Part shown: one piece after another, positions 63,371 to 64,000 of the stretch
Numbering within the stretch: the stretch's first letter is position 1
Layout: each line of letters opens with the position of its first letter
The notes under the pieces: generated by a model
Database searches by the model: none
Told to the model about the DNA's origin: nothing
What the model saw: only the letters and a program-made list of their open reading frames with translations
Program-made: the position numbers and the translations under genes
Source of the DNA: Casuarius casuarius
Taxonomy: Eukaryota > Chordata > Aves > Casuariiformes > Casuariidae
DNA: 64,000 nt
Assembly (NCBI GenBank): GCA_003342895.1
Contig: PTFA01000086.1
Coordinates: 2,058,199-2,122,198, forward strand
Reading direction: 5' to 3'

Positions 63371-64000
63371 GAGTAATGTGGGAAGGGCTGGTCATGGGTT
63401 GTGGCGTGCTTTTATCATGACCCACCTCTTCAAGTGCTGATTTAATTCCTAGCAAAACCATCTGGTTTTATACCCCTAACCCTCAACCTGAATTGGGGAC
63501 GTGCACATCAAAGCCAAGGCACCTCAGAATTGCCCTGCTTGCCAGATCCCTCTCTTTCCAAAGTGCTTTTGCTGCATGTAGCTGTGACGGTGTGTCCTGA
63601 AGAAAGAGATGTTTAGGAGTGCTTGTTAAATAGCGGGAACCAGAAGTTCATTGTCACTTTAGGAATTTGTTTTTAAGGATTGTTTCTTCGTTGTGACACG
63701 GGAAAGAATGTAAAAGCCAGCTCTCTCAGCCACTGAATAATAAATGATTGAATAGCAGAAATTCAATAGGGCTCTTTCTGTGAATAAAATGGCAAAGAAA
63801 ATAACCATTTCTTTGGGATAGCTCATCCATTCATGGATAGCTTCTTTTGGTAAATAAATATCTTGCCACCTGCAACTCTGCTCCTAAAGCCGTTGTGTAA
63901 TTTCCAGTATTTTCTGATGGATTCCGAAATGAGTTTTAAGGAGGATGTTGTTTAAAGTAAACAAAAAGACTAAGAAAAGAAAAAGAACTCACATCAAAGA

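Larger units (their letters stand above)
54601..64000. other. Far upstream non-coding region
   Basis: No supported gene. It contains motif-rich candidate blocks (55.8-56.2, 63.05-63.37 and 63.7-63.9 kb), a MIR-like relic at 61.3 kb and a poly-A run. 58.2-58.5 kb is also repeat-free AT-rich sequence of possible regulatory type. Nothing else is recognisable. Confidence 0.5.

Noticed and set aside
1..64000. CRISPR arrays, operons, phage or retroviral genes
   Set aside because: No regular spacer arrays, prokaryotic gene packing or retroviral protein motifs seen; the only reverse-transcriptase sequence is CR1 LINE.

Overview
This window is vertebrate nuclear DNA, most likely from a bird or another archosaur. 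The evidence is AT-rich, intron-like and gene-desert sequence, three CpG-rich patches, and degenerate CR1 LINE fragments read on the minus strand. One of these is a 3' end of the type found throughout bird genomes. There are also a few MIR-like SINE relics and (CA)n microsatellites. No prokaryotic gene, operon, CRISPR array or virus is visible. I do not see a new multi-gene system.

The one gene I can identify is a teashirt zinc-finger homeobox gene on the minus strand, best matched to TSHZ2. Its first coding exon lies at 14838-14877 inside a large CpG island (about 14.2-16.7 kb). It encodes the family N-terminus MPRRKQQAPKRAA and ends at a good splice donor. In this family the rest of the protein is encoded by a large exon far downstream, so it is not in the window. 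Positions 1-14837 are therefore the start of a long first intron. A second CpG island at about 2.1-2.85 kb carries a strong minus-strand donor in the same reading phase and looks like an alternative first exon or promoter. A further, weaker CpG-rich patch lies at 3.2-4.0 kb.

Positions 16.7-64 kb lie upstream of the gene and hold no convincing protein-coding gene. They contain a long decayed CR1 reverse-transcriptase fragment (about 19.05-20.65 kb), a CR1 3' end (34.24-34.45 kb), a probable third CR1 piece (53.95-54.6 kb), MIR-like pieces and short copies of a palindromic MITE-like repeat. Several AT-rich blocks are dense in transcription-factor motifs and are candidate long-range enhancers. 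The clearest is at 24.78-25.28 kb, with three copies of the PBX-PREP/MEIS composite site. Another, in the intron at 13.63-13.83 kb, combines TCF/LEF and TALE motifs. The reasonable reading is a developmental regulator promoter with its surrounding cis-regulatory desert.

Limits: repeat and motif calls come from recognition by eye, not from searches. Conservation of the proposed enhancers cannot be tested here. Isolated N bases occur through the first 30 kb and are absent from the rest.
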